This document shows, piece by piece, positions 1-8,173 of a DNA stretch of 64,000 bases; positions within the stretch are counted from its first letter, which is position 1; every line of letters begins with the position of its first letter. A program made the position numbers and the translations under genes. Below the pieces are notes generated by a model. The model searched no databases. It was not told the origin of the DNA and worked only from the letters and a program-made list of their open reading frames with translations. Origin of the DNA: Streptomyces sp. NBC_00178 (GTDB lineage: Bacteria > Actinomycetota > Actinomycetes > Streptomycetales > Streptomycetaceae); the NCBI RefSeq assembly GCF_036206005.1, contig NZ_CP108143.1, positions 3,672,001 through 3,736,000 of the forward strand, in the 5' to 3' direction.

Positions 1-100
1 GTCCCGGCCTGACGGGGTCCCGGCCTGACCGGGGCCCCGGCCAGACAGCGGTCCCGGCCTGACGGGGTCCCGGCCTGACCGGGGTCCGGGCCTCACAGCG
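1..100. repeat. 50-bp tandem repeat, two copies, cut by window edge
   Basis: Bases 1-50 and 51-100 are near-identical copies of one 50-bp unit; both begin GTCCCGGCCTGACGGGG and end CAGCG, and a third copy starts at 101 (GTCCCGG) before degenerating. Inside each unit the shorter motif GTCCCGGCCTGAC occurs twice. The array may extend to the left of the window. No coding potential is convincing here; bases 101-224 hold nothing else that I recognise. Confidence 0.75.
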
Positions 101-224
101 GTCCCGGAGCGGCCGACCGCACCGGCAGCCACACGCACCCCATGGCCGGACCTCCGGCCTTCCCGGCAGGTCGGAGAGGCCGGAGGTGCGGGCGAAGCCC
201 CGGCTCGAACCCTCCCCCAAGATC

Positions 225-263
225 TTGCGCTGATCAACATACTGGGTATACATACTCAGTATG
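225..263 (+). promoter_or_regulatory. PadR promoter and operator, probable leaderless start
   Basis: A -35-like TTGCGC (225-230) and -10-like TATACA (247-252) with a 16-nt spacer place transcription start at about 258-261, on the ATG at 261, and there is no Shine-Dalgarno sequence. A perfect 7-bp inverted repeat CATACTG (238-244) / CAGTATG (257-263) flanks the -10 and runs into the start codon. PadR proteins bind such palindromes, so autorepression is the inference. Confidence 0.6.
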
Positions 264-872
264 TCGATCCGCCACGGGCTGCTGGCCCTCCTTGAGCAGG
301 GGCCGCGGTACGGCTCCCAGCTCCGCACCGAGTTCGAGTCGCGCACCGGCGCCACCTGGCCGCTGAACGTCGGCCAGGTCTACACGACCCTCAGCCGCCT
401 GGAACGGGACGGCATGGTCACCCAGGACGGCAAGGACGACGCGGGCCACGCCCTTCACGCGATCACGGACGCCGGCCGGACCGAGCTGCGCAGCTGGTTC
501 GAGACGCCCGTGGACCGCAGCAGCCCGCCCCGCGACGAACTGGCCATCAAACTCGCGATGGCGGTCGGCGCTCCGGGCGTCGACATCACGGCGATCATCC
601 AGTCGCAGCGCAGCCACACGCTGAAGGCCATGCAGGACTACACGCGGCTCAAGGCACAGGCACTCGCCGAGGATCCGGCCGACCGCGACGGAGTGGCCTG
701 GCTGCTCGTCGTCGAGCAGCTGATCTTCCAGGCCGAGGCGGAAGCGCGCTGGCTGGACCACTGCGAGTCCCGTCTCGTCCGGCTGGCGGCGGCCGCGGCC
801 ACCGAACCCGCCCCGGCCGGCGGCCGGGGCTCCGCCCGCACCGCCGGACCCCGGCGCCCCGTCCGGCGCTGA
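261..872 (+). CDS. PadR family transcriptional regulator
   Basis: 203-residue cytoplasmic repressor. The N-terminal winged helix (residues 1-80) has the family pattern: short start helix, LLALLEQGPRYGSQL, then GQVYTTLSRLERDGMV as recognition helix and wing. The C-terminal part (about 100-175) is helical and fits the PadR dimerisation helices. The tail after about 180 is Ala/Pro/Arg-rich and probably disordered. The next genes are an ABC ATPase and FtsX-type permease 189 nt downstream, a usual PadR arrangement for controlling an export system. The start at 261 is chosen because the promoter elements leave no room for a leader. Confidence 0.9.
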   Translation: MSIRHGLLALLEQGPRYGSQLRTEFESRTGATWPLNVGQVYTTLSRLERDGMVTQDGKDDAGHALHAITDAGRTELRSWFETPVDRSSPPRDELAIKLAMAVGAPGVDITAIIQSQRSHTLKAMQDYTRLKAQALAEDPADRDGVAWLLVVEQLIFQAEAEARWLDHCESRLVRLAAAAATEPAPAGGRGSARTAGPRRPVRR

Positions 873-880
873 GCGCCGAA

Positions 881-907
881 CGGGAGTCCCGTAACGGCGG
901 ACTCCCG
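881..907. terminator. Hairpin after padR
   Basis: CGGGAGTC (881-888) pairs with GACTCCCG (900-907), and an inner CCG/CGG closes the loop around TAA. It begins 8 nt after the PadR stop. There is no U-run, as is usual for Streptomyces terminators. It could separate PadR transcription from the ABC genes. Confidence 0.5.
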
Positions 908-1061
908 GGCCCGGCCACGCCACCGGCCCGCCCCTCCACCAGACACACAGCCCGACCCACCGGGCGCACCTCGCACCGAGCACCTCGCCCGACACAGGCG
1001 GCGCGCCGTCGCGCGCCCCGTCGTTCCTGGCCTCGCCGTTCCTAGGGGGGAACACCTCACC

Positions 1062-1826
1062 ATGCCCTCGTCCGTCACCTCGCCGTACGCCGCTCCGCCG
1101 GCGGACGCGCCCGTACTCGAACTGCGGTCGCTCACCCGCACCCACGGCTCCGGCGTCGCCGAGGTCCACGCACTGCGCGGGGTCAGCCTCTCCGTGCGAG
1201 CCGGCGAGCTCGTCGCCGTGATGGGGCCCTCCGGCTCCGGAAAGTCCACGCTCCTGACCCTGGCCGGCGGTCTCGACACCGCGACCGGCGGCCAGGTCGT
1301 GATCGAGGGCCAGGACATCTCCGCGCTCGGCCGCAAAGGCCTCGCGGCGCTGCGCCGTCGCAGCGTCGGCTACGTGTTCCAGGACTACAACCTGATCCCG
1401 GCCCTCACCGCCGCGGAGAACATCGCCCTGCCACGCGAGCTGGACGGAGTCTCCGTGCGCAAGGCCCGCAAGGAAGCCCTCGCCGCGCTGGAGGAGATGC
1501 GGCTCTCCGGGATCGCGGACCGTTTCCCGGACGAGATGTCCGGCGGCCAGCAGCAGCGTGTCGCCATAGCCCGGGCCCTGGTGGGCGACCGTCGTCTGGT
1601 CCTCGCGGACGAGCCGACCGGTGCGCTCGACTCCGAGACCGGCGAAGCCGTCCTCGCCCTGCTGCGCAGGCGATGCGACCAGGGAGCGGCGGGCATCATG
1701 GTGACCCACGAGCCCCGCTACGCGGCCTGGGCGGACCGCGTCGTCTTCCTCCGTGACGGGTCGGTCGTGGACCAGACCCTCTCCTCCGGCGCCGAGTCGC
1801 TGCTGGCCGGAGAGGGCGCCGCGTGA
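1062..1826 (+). CDS. ABC transporter ATP-binding protein (MacB/LolD type)
   Basis: 254-residue ATPase that energises the permease encoded next. Walker A GPSGSGKST lies at residues 55-63, the Q-loop glutamine at about 107, the ABC signature SGGQQQR at 160-166, Walker B LVLADEP at about 179-185, and the H-loop histidine in VTHE near 215. This is the LolD/MacB subfamily, which works with FtsX-type permeases in lipoprotein or peptide export or mechanotransmission. RBS-like AGGGGGG precedes the ATG. The stop overlaps the permease start (GTGA), so the two are translationally coupled. Substrate is not readable from the sequence. Confidence 0.93.
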   Translation: MPSSVTSPYAAPPADAPVLELRSLTRTHGSGVAEVHALRGVSLSVRAGELVAVMGPSGSGKSTLLTLAGGLDTATGGQVVIEGQDISALGRKGLAALRRRSVGYVFQDYNLIPALTAAENIALPRELDGVSVRKARKEALAALEEMRLSGIADRFPDEMSGGQQQRVAIARALVGDRRLVLADEPTGALDSETGEAVLALLRRRCDQGAAGIMVTHEPRYAAWADRVVFLRDGSVVDQTLSSGAESLLAGEGAA

Positions 1827-4681
1827 GCTTCCTGAGCGGGTGGCGTGCCGCCCTGCGGATCGCGCGCCGTGACGCCCTGCGCGCCAAGGGACGCAGCGCG
1901 CTCGTCGTCGCGATGATCGCCCTCCCCGTACTCGGTGTGACCGCTCTCGACGTCACCCACCGCAGCTCCACGCCCACGACCGCCGAGAAGCTGACGGCCG
2001 ACATGGGTTCGGCGGACGCCGTGTTCAGTTCGGCGGACGTCGGCCCCGTACCCGTCGAGCAGCTGCCCGATCCCCGGACCTACGACATCCCGCCCGGCTC
2101 GCCGAAGACGCCCGGGGGCGCGGCGGAGCCGGTCGACGTACCAGGTGCCCTGCCGGACGGCTCCCGGTACATCACGGAGCAGTTCGTCCCCGCCACGTTC
2201 ACCACGCGGCACGGCCTCATCGCAGTCGAGACCACCGAGTTGCGCACCTCCGACCCGATGGTCCGCGGCATGCTCGACCTGGTCGACGGGGACTATCCCA
2301 AGGGCAAGGGCGAGGTCGTCGCGACCGAGCACTTCCTCGAATCGACGGGCCTGCGCATCGGATCCCGCACCACACTGCGCGGCCCCGAGCAGACGTACAC
2401 GATCACGGGCACCGTCGAACTGCACAGCGTGCTGGGGGCCGACAGGCTGTACGCCGATCCCGGCGCGGTCATCGCGCCGTGGACCGAGGCGGCCGCCCGC
2501 GACAAGAAGATCGTCCCGCCCAGCCTCGGAGGGAAGAAGTGGCTGGTCCAGGGACCGGCCGGCGTCGGCATCACCTGGCCCGACGTGCTCGCGGCCAACA
2601 AGAAGGGGGTCCTGGCGTTGTCCCGGCAGGTCGCCCTCGACCCGCCGCCCGACACCGAGGTGCCCTTGGCATCCCGCGCGGGCGGCGGCATCCCCCAGAA
2701 CTCGACGGAGCTGCGCGCGGAGGCCGTGACGGTCATCGCCATGGCGATGCTGGAGATCGTGCTGCTGGCGGGCCCCGCCTTCGCGGTCGGCGCGCGCCGC
2801 TCCCGCAGGCAGCTCGGGCTGGTCGGTGCCTGCGGAGGCGACAGGCAGCACGTGCGGGCGGTGGTGCTGGGCGGAGGCGTGGTGCTCGGCGGGTCCGGCG
2901 CCGTCGTCGGAGTGGCCGCCGGGCTCGGGCTGACCGTCCTGCTCCGCCCGTGGATCGAGGACTGGGCCGGGATGCGCTTCGGCTCGCTCGACATCCGTCC
3001 GTGGGAGCTGCTCGCGATCGCCCTGCTCGGACTCGTCACCGGGGTTCTTGCGGCGCTGGCCCCGGCGATCGTGGCCGGACGCCAGTCCGTGCTGGAATCG
3101 CTCACCGGGCGCCGTGGTGCGCGCCGGAGTTCCCGTGTCCTGCCCGTACTCGGGTGTGTGGCGCTGGCGGGAGGTGCGACGATCGCCGTCGCCGGGGGCA
3201 CCACGGGCGACGCGAAACTGGTCGCAGGCGGCTCGATCGTCGCGGAGCTCGGGATGCTCGCCTGCATCCCGGTGATCGTCGGGCTCCTGGGCCGGCTCGG
3301 CTCCCGGTTGCCGCTCGCCCCCCGGATGGCGCTGCGCGACGCCGCCCGCAACCGGGGGCGCACGGCACCCGCGGTCGCCGCCGTGATGGCCGCCGTCGCC
3401 GGCACCGTGGCCATCGCCACCTATACGGCCGGGGTGACCGCCGAACACGACTACGACCACGTCCCCATGCTCACGCCCGGCACGGCCGCGCTCCTGGAAT
3501 CCGGGGAGCCGGAGCCCGGTCGGCTCTCCGTCGCCCGGAACGCCGTCGAGCACAGCGCTGCCGTCCGGGCCGGCCGTGCCGACTTCGCACGCGTATGGGC
3601 CGGATCCGACTGCTCCGTGTACTACCTGGAGGAGAACGACTGCGGCACGATCCAGTTGGTCAAACCGACCGGCGAGGGACACGACTGCCCCCTTGAGGGT
3701 CCGGGAGCCCGGAAGCTCGCCGAGCGGCTCTCCGCAGACGCGCACAAGAAGCTGATGAGCACACCCGCCTGTGTCGACGCCCGTCCCGGGGCGGGCTCGT
3801 TCGACACGGACGAGGCCGGGATCCTCGTGGGTGGCGCAGCGGTGCTGACCTCCTACGCGAAGCTCGACGACCCCGCGGCGGCCGAGGCGCTGGCGAACGG
3901 CACACCCGTCCTGCTCAACCCGGCGTACGCGGAGCACGGCAGGGTCACCCTCAAGGCCGTGCACACCTACAGCAGGCACGACAAGGAGAACCACAGGCTG
4001 CACCCCGGCGGGGCGAGGACCACCACGAACCGGCTGAAGGTGTACGTGGCGCCCGCGAAGTACGCCGCCACCCCGGGCATCCGCATGATCATGCCCCCGG
4101 GGACCGCGGAGCGGATCGGCCTGCACACCCGGGACCACGGCAGCTTCTACACGGTTGACCGCCCCCCGACGGCCGCCGAAAATCAGGCCCTCGAGGCGGC
4201 GTTCTCGCAGATCGGATACGGCGCTTTCCTCATGACGGAGCAGGGGCCGAGCTCCCAGGACGAGGACGTCGCCCTGATGATCCTCGCCCTCTTCGCGGGC
4301 GTGGTCACCCTGGGCGCGGCCGCGATCACGACCGGTCTCGCCAAGGCGGACGCCGACGCGGACCTCACGACGCTCAGCGCGGTGGGCGCACCTCCTGGTG
4401 TGCGGCGGTCCCTCTCCGGTTTCCAGTGCCTGGTGGTCGCGCTCACCGGGGTGCTGCTCGGCACGGTGGCGGGGATCGTGCCCGCGGTGGCGCTGCGTCT
4501 CGTCGACCTGCGCGAGGCGATGCAGCTGATGCGGAAGAACCCGATGGATTCCGCGTACACGCCCATCGTGCTGCCCTGGCAGACCATCGGCCTGCTGGCC
4601 CTGGTCGTGCCGGTCCTGGCGGGGCTGCTGGCCGCCGCCTTCGCGGGTTCCCGGGCGGCCGCCACCCGTCGCGCGGGATGA
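1823..4681 (+). CDS. FtsX-like ABC transporter permease
   Basis: 952-residue inner-membrane permease starting at the GTG that overlaps the ATPase stop. A transmembrane helix near residues 28-45 is followed by a large extracytoplasmic domain (about 45-295). A first FtsX block of helices (about 300-500) leads to a second extracytoplasmic domain (about 555-805), and a final block of three helices (about 810-945). This is the duplicated FtsX layout common in Actinobacteria. The second external domain has several cysteines (for example in SDCSVYY and NDCGTIQ), which may form disulfides. With the upstream ATPase and PadR it forms a regulated exporter or cell-envelope stress module. Confidence 0.9.
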   Translation: MSFLSGWRAALRIARRDALRAKGRSALVVAMIALPVLGVTALDVTHRSSTPTTAEKLTADMGSADAVFSSADVGPVPVEQLPDPRTYDIPPGSPKTPGGAAEPVDVPGALPDGSRYITEQFVPATFTTRHGLIAVETTELRTSDPMVRGMLDLVDGDYPKGKGEVVATEHFLESTGLRIGSRTTLRGPEQTYTITGTVELHSVLGADRLYADPGAVIAPWTEAAARDKKIVPPSLGGKKWLVQGPAGVGITWPDVLAANKKGVLALSRQVALDPPPDTEVPLASRAGGGIPQNSTELRAEAVTVIAMAMLEIVLLAGPAFAVGARRSRRQLGLVGACGGDRQHVRAVVLGGGVVLGGSGAVVGVAAGLGLTVLLRPWIEDWAGMRFGSLDIRPWELLAIALLGLVTGVLAALAPAIVAGRQSVLESLTGRRGARRSSRVLPVLGCVALAGGATIAVAGGTTGDAKLVAGGSIVAELGMLACIPVIVGLLGRLGSRLPLAPRMALRDAARNRGRTAPAVAAVMAAVAGTVAIATYTAGVTAEHDYDHVPMLTPGTAALLESGEPEPGRLSVARNAVEHSAAVRAGRADFARVWAGSDCSVYYLEENDCGTIQLVKPTGEGHDCPLEGPGARKLAERLSADAHKKLMSTPACVDARPGAGSFDTDEAGILVGGAAVLTSYAKLDDPAAAEALANGTPVLLNPAYAEHGRVTLKAVHTYSRHDKENHRLHPGGARTTTNRLKVYVAPAKYAATPGIRMIMPPGTAERIGLHTRDHGSFYTVDRPPTAAENQALEAAFSQIGYGAFLMTEQGPSSQDEDVALMILALFAGVVTLGAAAITTGLAKADADADLTTLSAVGAPPGVRRSLSGFQCLVVALTGVLLGTVAGIVPAVALRLVDLREAMQLMRKNPMDSAYTPIVLPWQTIGLLALVVPVLAGLLAAAFAGSRAAATRRAG

Positions 4682-4784
4682 TCCGAGGCGGCTGACCGGT
4701 GCCTCCGGTGCCCCCGGAGAGGGTGATCTTCCCTTTCCGGGGGCACCACCATGTGATGAGGCGTGTGTGCGAGACAATGGCGTC

Positions 4785-5333
4785 ATGGAGATGCCGAGGA
4801 ATGAACGGTCGCAGGAGCACCCCCAAGTCCTCGTGGTGGGGCAGGACGGAATGGCCATCGGCGGGGGCGGCGGAGGCGACGAGTCGCGCGAGGTCCCGGT
4901 GACGGAGATGGTCGAGCAGCCCGCCAAGGTCATGCGCATCGGCAGCATGATCAAACAGCTTCTGGAAGAGGTCAGGGCGGCTCCTCTCGACGAGGCGAGC
5001 CGGGTCCGGCTGAAGGAGATCCACGCGAGCTCCGTCAAGGAACTGGAGGACGGCCTGGCTCCGGAACTCGTCGAGGAGCTGGAGCGCCTTTCGCTGCCGT
5101 TCACCGAGGAGTCCGTGCCCTCCGAGGCCGAGCTGCGGATCGCGCAGGCCCAGCTGGTCGGCTGGCTGGAGGGTCTCTTCCACGGCATCCAGACGGCGCT
5201 CTTCGCCCAGCAGATGGCGGCCCGCGCGCAGCTGGAGCAGATGCGCCGCGCCCTTCCGCCGGGCGTCGGGAGCGACGACGAGGAAGCGGTCGTCGACCCC
5301 CACGGGCCCGCGCGCTCCGGCCCGTACCTGTAA
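4785..5333 (+). CDS. bpa: Bacterial proteasome activator Bpa/PafE (DUF2587)
   Basis: 182-residue ring-forming activator of the actinobacterial 20S proteasome that works without ATP. The helical core (about 45-150) carries the conserved blocks PAKVMRIGSMIKQLLEEVR, VKELEDGL and GWLEGLFHGIQTALFAQQ. The C-terminus ends SGPYL, matching the C-terminal penultimate-Tyr motif that docks into proteasome alpha-subunit pockets. The ATG at 4785 (MEMPRNERS) is preferred because it matches the family N-terminus as I remember it; an upstream GTG at 4767 is in frame. The gene is monocistronic here, flanked by the permease gene and a terminator. Confidence 0.9.
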   Translation: MEMPRNERSQEHPQVLVVGQDGMAIGGGGGGDESREVPVTEMVEQPAKVMRIGSMIKQLLEEVRAAPLDEASRVRLKEIHASSVKELEDGLAPELVEELERLSLPFTEESVPSEAELRIAQAQLVGWLEGLFHGIQTALFAQQMAARAQLEQMRRALPPGVGSDDEEAVVDPHGPARSGPYL

Positions 5334-5582
5334 CCCCCGGTCCCCCGTACGCAGCACCGGGTCCGCTGCGCCGCAGCACCAGGTCCGCTGCGCCGCAGCA
5401 CCGGGTCCGCTGCGCCGGAGCGGCAGGACCTCCGTGCCGGGGGGCTCGGACCGCCGGGCCACAGCCGCTTCGACCTCGGCCGGCCACAGGGCTGGGACGG
5501 CCGCGCCCTGGCGCTCGGACCACCGTGCCGTAGGGCTGGGGTGACTGCGCCCTGGCGCGCGTCCACCGTCACCCGCGGTACG
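5334..5582. other. Intergenic stretch with 22-bp repeats
   Basis: Non-coding stretch between bpa and its terminator. Apart from the 22-bp array at 5351-5416, several degenerate copies of CCGTGCCG-type words follow, and no gene or promoter is recognisable. Confidence 0.6.
5351..5416. repeat. 22-bp direct tandem repeat, three copies
   Basis: Three head-to-tail copies at 5351-5372, 5373-5394 and 5395-5416. The unit starts GCAGCACCGGGTCCGCTGCG, and the middle copy has one G-to-A change. The 22-bp period is not a multiple of three, and the array sits just after the bpa stop, so it is likely non-coding and may vary in copy number. Confidence 0.85.
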
Positions 5583-5623
5583 CGCCGGGGCCCGGCACAC
5601 GTGATGCGTGCCGGGCCCCGGCG
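5583..5623. terminator. Bidirectional terminator between bpa and the quinone reductase
   Basis: A 16-bp perfect stem, CGCCGGGGCCCGGCAC (5583-5598) against GTGCCGGGCCCCGGCG (5608-5623), with a 9-nt loop. It lies between convergent genes and can serve both. Confidence 0.8.
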
Positions 5624-5764
5624 TTCGTAGTACGGAGCCTCCAAGCGCTCCGGAGACTCCGTGGGCTCCGCGTGCTCCGCGTGCTCCGCAAGGGCGGGGG
5701 CGCCCCGGCTGGGGAGTTCCACGCAGGGGGCCCTCAGATGCTGATGGCCTCCGTCGTGGGGCCC

Positions 5765-6751
5765 TCAGGCATTCGGGGCGGCCAGGAGAATCTTGCCGAT
5801 GTGGCTGCTGGACTCCATCAGCCGGTGGGCCTCCGCCGCCTCCGCCATCGGCACCGTGCGGTCCACCACCGGGCGCACGACCTCAGCGGCGATCAGCGGC
5901 CACACGTGCTCGCGTACGGCGGCGATGATCGCGGCCTTCTCCGCCAGCGGACGGGCGCGCAACGAGGTCGCCGTGACGGCGGCCCGCTTGCTCAGCAGGG
6001 CGCCCAGGTTCAGTTCGCCCTTGGCGCCGCCCTGCAGGCCGATGATGGCGAGACGGCCGTTCACGGCCAGGGCCCGCACATTGCGGTCCAGGTACTTCGC
6101 TCCGACGATGTCGAGGATGACGTCGGCCCCCGCACCGTCCGTCGCCTTGCGCAGTTCGTCGACGAAGTCCTGCTCGCGGTAGTCGATGAGGATGTCGGCG
6201 CCGAGCTCCTGACAGCGCGCCAGCTTCTCGGGTCCGCCGGCCGTGACCGCGACCCGGGCGCCGATGGCCTTGGCGAGCTGGATGGCCATGGTGCCGATAC
6301 CGCTGGACCCGCCGTGGATCAGCACGGTCTCACCGGGGCGCAGGTGCGCCACCATGAAGACGTTGGACCAGACCGTCGCGGCCACCTCGGGAAGTGCGGC
6401 GGCCTCCACGAGGTCCACTCCCTCGGGAACGGGGAGAAGCTGACCGGCCGGCACGGCGACCTTCTCCGCGTATCCGCCGCCCGCCAGCAGTCCGCACACC
6501 TCGTCGCCCACGGACCATCCGGACACGCCGGGGCCGAGCGCCAGGACGCGGCCCGCGCACTCCAGGCCCGGATAGGGCGACGCACCGGGAGGCGGGTTGT
6601 AGAAACCCTGCCGCTGGAGGACATCGGCGCGGTTGACCGCGCTGGACACGACCTCGACGAGGACTTCACCATCGCCGGGCACGGGTTCGGGGACCTCGGC
6701 CCATACGAGCGCTTCGGGACCGCCTGGTTCGGGGATCGTGATCGCATACAT
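5765..6751 (-). CDS. NADPH:quinone oxidoreductase (QOR/PIG3-type medium-chain dehydrogenase)
   Basis: 328-residue zinc-free medium-chain dehydrogenase/reductase that reduces quinones or related enones with NADPH. The N-terminal GroES-like domain contains NRADVLQRQGFY, typical of the PIG3/QOR branch. The Rossmann domain shows the nucleotide motif GGSSGIGTMAIQLAKAIGA, and FVDELRKATDGAGADVILDIVG follows. The ATG at 6751 (MYAITIPEPGG) is chosen because the open frame upstream is only the low-complexity 9-bp repeat. The zinc-binding cysteines of true alcohol dehydrogenases are absent. Confidence 0.9.
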   Translation of the reverse strand: MYAITIPEPGGPEALVWAEVPEPVPGDGEVLVEVVSSAVNRADVLQRQGFYNPPPGASPYPGLECAGRVLALGPGVSGWSVGDEVCGLLAGGGYAEKVAVPAGQLLPVPEGVDLVEAAALPEVAATVWSNVFMVAHLRPGETVLIHGGSSGIGTMAIQLAKAIGARVAVTAGGPEKLARCQELGADILIDYREQDFVDELRKATDGAGADVILDIVGAKYLDRNVRALAVNGRLAIIGLQGGAKGELNLGALLSKRAAVTATSLRARPLAEKAAIIAAVREHVWPLIAAEVVRPVVDRTVPMAEAAEAHRLMESSSHIGKILLAAPNA

Positions 6752-7062
6752 GGCGGCGAGGCTACTCCGTGCGGCCGCCCCGGCGAGGGCGGAACCGTCC
6801 GCGCCGTCCGCGGGGTCCAGGGACCGGAGACGGCTCCGTCCGCGCCGTCCGCGCCGTCCGCGAGGTCCGCGCCGTCCGCGAGGTCCGCGAGGTCCGCGAG
6901 GTCCGGGGACCACAGACCGGCCCCGTCCGGTTCTTCCTCGGCCTCCGCACGGCTCGTGGCGGTACGGCGGCACAGGCCGGCCTCCGCGCGGCTCCCCTGC
7001 CGACGCCATCCACCGTCACGCCCACCCCGCCCACACTCGGGTGGCGCGGCGGGCGTGGTCCG
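6752..7062. other. Intergenic stretch before the quinone reductase
   Basis: Non-coding DNA holding the promoter side of the oxidoreductase and the 3' side of the channel gene. The only structure seen is the 9-bp array at 6841-6903; long open frames through it on both strands are products of the repeat and GC bias. Confidence 0.55.
6841..6903. repeat. 9-bp tandem repeat, seven copies
   Basis: Seven contiguous 9-mers, each CGCGCCGTC or CGCGAGGTC, in the order A A B A B B B. Looser copies extend left to about 6795. Because 9 is a multiple of three, all frames stay open and give false Arg-Gly-Pro-rich ORFs. It lies about 90 bp upstream of the oxidoreductase start. Confidence 0.85.
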
Positions 7063-8142
7063 TTACGGCCGCGACCCGGACTGCGGGGGGTGAACCGTCT
7101 GCTGGACGTGGATCGGTGAGGCGCGCACGATCGTGATCACCCGGTCCGTCAGCTGAAGCGGGCTGGCTGCCGGATCGTCGTACCCAATGAGCCTGTGTCC
7201 CCGCAGGACGCTGACCACCAGGTCCTCCGTCTCGCGGACGTTCTTCCCCACCTCGGCCTTTATGACCGGCCGCTCGACCAGATCCAGCCCGCTGCCCTGC
7301 TGGATGAGGTCCTCCATCACCGTGCCGGCGCTCGGGCTCAGCACGGACAGGCCGAGCAGTCGGCCTGCGGCGCTGGCGCTGGTGATCACGGCGTCCGCAC
7401 CGGACTGCTTGAGCAGCGGCGCGTTCTCCTCCTCACGCACTGCGGCGACAATCTTCGCTCCGCGATTGAGCTGCCGGGCGGTCAGCGCGACCAGCACAGC
7501 GGTGTCGTCGCGCTGGGTGGCGATTATGATCTGCCGGGCCTTCTGGACCTCGGCCCGCAGGAGCACATCGCTGCGCGTGGCATCGCCCAGCACTCCGACG
7601 AAACCTTCGCTGTTGGCCGCTTCGATCACCTTGCCGGCCGGATCGACGACGACGATCTGGTCCTTCTTCAGGCCGGTGGCGCACAGCGTCTGGATCGCTG
7701 AGCGGCCCTTCGTGCCGAAGCCGACGACGACGGTGTGTTCACGCAAGTTGCTTCTCCAACGCTTCAGCCGGAAGTCCTCCCGGGTCCGCTCCGTCAGGAC
7801 CTCGAGAGTGGTGCCGACCAGGATGATCAGGAAGAGCACGCGCAGCGGTGTCACCAGGATGACGTTGACCAGCCGCGCCGGATCGCTGTACGGGACGATG
7901 TCGCCGTACCCGGTCGTCGACAGCGTCACCGTCGCGTAGTAGACGGCGTCGAGGAAGTCGACCTTGCCGTCCGCGTTGTCGTGATAGCCGCCGCGATCCG
8001 CCCAGACGATGAAGACCGTCAGAGCCAGTACCGACAGAGCCATCGCCAGCCGCTTGGCCACCTGGCGCAACGGCCTGTCGTTCACCTGGCGGGGCAGAAG
8101 CACCCGCGTCGGGACGACGTGCTCGTCCGCTCGCCTGGCCAT
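7063..8142 (-). CDS. Potassium channel with RCK (TrkA-N/TrkA-C) domains
   Basis: 359-residue membrane protein for K+ conduction gated by cytoplasmic ligand. Transmembrane helix 1 is LAMALSVLALTVFIVWAD (about residues 34-51). The pore helix and filter follow with TLSTTGYGDIVP, where TTGYGD is the K+ selectivity signature. Helix 2 is VNVILVTPLRVLFLIILVG. The RCK Rossmann domain has VVVGFGTKGRSAI (GxGxxG) and the acidic strand end VVVDP, then a C-terminal TrkA-C-like part ending near ITIVRASPI. The ATG at 8142 (MARRADEH) is preferred; the longer frame would start inside moeA and cross a parS site. Confidence 0.9.
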   Translation of the reverse strand: MARRADEHVVPTRVLLPRQVNDRPLRQVAKRLAMALSVLALTVFIVWADRGGYHDNADGKVDFLDAVYYATVTLSTTGYGDIVPYSDPARLVNVILVTPLRVLFLIILVGTTLEVLTERTREDFRLKRWRSNLREHTVVVGFGTKGRSAIQTLCATGLKKDQIVVVDPAGKVIEAANSEGFVGVLGDATRSDVLLRAEVQKARQIIIATQRDDTAVLVALTARQLNRGAKIVAAVREEENAPLLKQSGADAVITSASAAGRLLGLSVLSPSAGTVMEDLIQQGSGLDLVERPVIKAEVGKNVRETEDLVVSVLRGHRLIGYDDPAASPLQLTDRVITIVRASPIHVQQTVHPPQSGSRP

Positions 8143-8159
8143 CGCGTCCTGGCCGGGAA

Positions 8160-8173
8160 GTTTCACGTGAAAC
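8160..8173. other. parS site (ParB-binding palindrome)
   Basis: Perfect 14-bp palindrome GTTTCACGTGAAAC, identical to the Streptomyces parS consensus. ParB loads here to build the origin segregation complex. The site contains the moeA TGA stop (complement of 8163-8165) and lies 17 bp upstream of the channel start codon. Confidence 0.93.

Noticed and set aside
1718-5722. 1334-codon open frame on the minus strand antisense to the ABC permease and bpa
   Set aside because: Composition is Arg/Gly/Pro-rich without any domain, and it runs opposite to two well-supported genes. It results from high GC in codon position three.
6752-7009. N-terminal extension of the quinone oxidoreductase
   Set aside because: It translates the 9-bp array only; the dehydrogenase fold starts at 6751.
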